The position numbers were made by a program, and so were the translations under genes. From DSBG01 sp049975365 (GTDB lineage: Bacteria > Desulfobacterota > Desulfomonilia > UBA1062): DNA of 57,942 nucleotides. Positions 57,926 to 57,942 of the stretch are shown piece after piece; positions within the stretch are counted from its first letter, which is position 1, and the number at the start of each line of letters is the position of its first letter. The DNA lies in NCBI GenBank assembly GCA_049975365.1, contig JBNGDS010000009.1, positions 1-57,942 of the forward strand, in the 5' to 3' direction. Below the pieces are notes generated by a model that worked only from the letters and a program-made list of their open reading frames with translations, was not told where the DNA came from and searched no databases.

Positions 57926-57942
57926 GAAGAGAATACATGAAT

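Noticed and set aside
1..57942. CRISPR arrays, tRNA or rRNA genes, insertion sequences
   Set aside because: None was seen: no regular short repeats with spacers, no recognisable tRNA T-arm or cloverleaf, no transposase-like product. A tRNAscan and CRISPR finder run would settle this.

Overview
The window comes from an anaerobic, H2-metabolising bacterium, most likely a member of the Desulfobacterota (former Deltaproteobacteria). The signs are two unrelated [NiFe] hydrogenases with a full hyp maturation set, a HesB-like selenoprotein, a tungsten-type aldehyde ferredoxin oxidoreductase, a polyferredoxin paired with a DUF362 protein, rubrerythrin-like proteins and a Crp/Fnr regulator with a perfect FNR-type site. 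The taxonomic placement is inference from gene content; there is no rRNA or tRNA gene in the window.

Left edge (1-1.7 kb): a small lipoprotein gene and a divergent integron-type integrase with no recognisable cassette array. 1.7-10 kb: a leftward redox block. It starts (reading leftward) with a GltD-like Fe-S flavoprotein, then MvhD, MvhG and MvhA hydrogenase subunits and a maturation protease. After a rightward Crp/Fnr gene comes a second leftward unit: a HesB/IscA-like selenoprotein (in-frame UGA missed by ordinary ORF calling), a Tat-exported ferredoxin-type protein and a membrane cytochrome b. 10-20.2 kb: a rightward exported uptake hydrogenase operon (small subunit, large subunit, cytochrome b, protease) running straight into hypA, C, D, B, F, E. 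The divergent region between the two hydrogenase blocks carries two near-identical GGGGA-N5-TCCCC palindromes exactly 21 bp apart.

20.3-27 kb: a leftward pair (aldehyde ferredoxin oxidoreductase plus a tandem-domain class II aldolase protein), an OmpA/TSP3-repeat porin, an MscS channel, a rubrerythrin-like protein and a TfoX-N-like protein. 27.1-29.9 kb: a compact three-gene operon headed by a ParA ATPase fused to a glycogen-binding (CBM48/AMPK-beta-type) domain, followed by a ParA-like protein without a P-loop and a protein resembling a degenerate PD-(D/E)XK fold. This is the best candidate here for an undescribed system. 30-35 kb: an exported isoaspartyl methyltransferase overlapping a large membrane spermidine-synthase-like protein, and two paralogous solute-binding proteins with no permease.

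35.4-48.3 kb: a Tat-exported DUF362 protein coupled to a membrane polyferredoxin, a hotdog thioesterase, a small ferredoxin, an NlpC/P60 lipoprotein, an RND/MMPL exporter, an SGNH hydrolase, a class II photolyase, a large GNAT-like protein and a PAP2 phosphatase. 48.4-57.9 kb: a rightward series with a flavin-type oxidase, a PEP-synthase-like phosphotransferase lacking the PEP barrel, a STAS-DUF1990 fusion, a phytoene-desaturase-like flavoprotein, a chalcone-isomerase-like protein, an FAD amine-oxidase-like enzyme and a DUF1365-cyclopropane synthase fusion. The last three probably modify membrane fatty acids. Starts were chosen by ribosome-binding site and family alignment from memory; no database search was possible.
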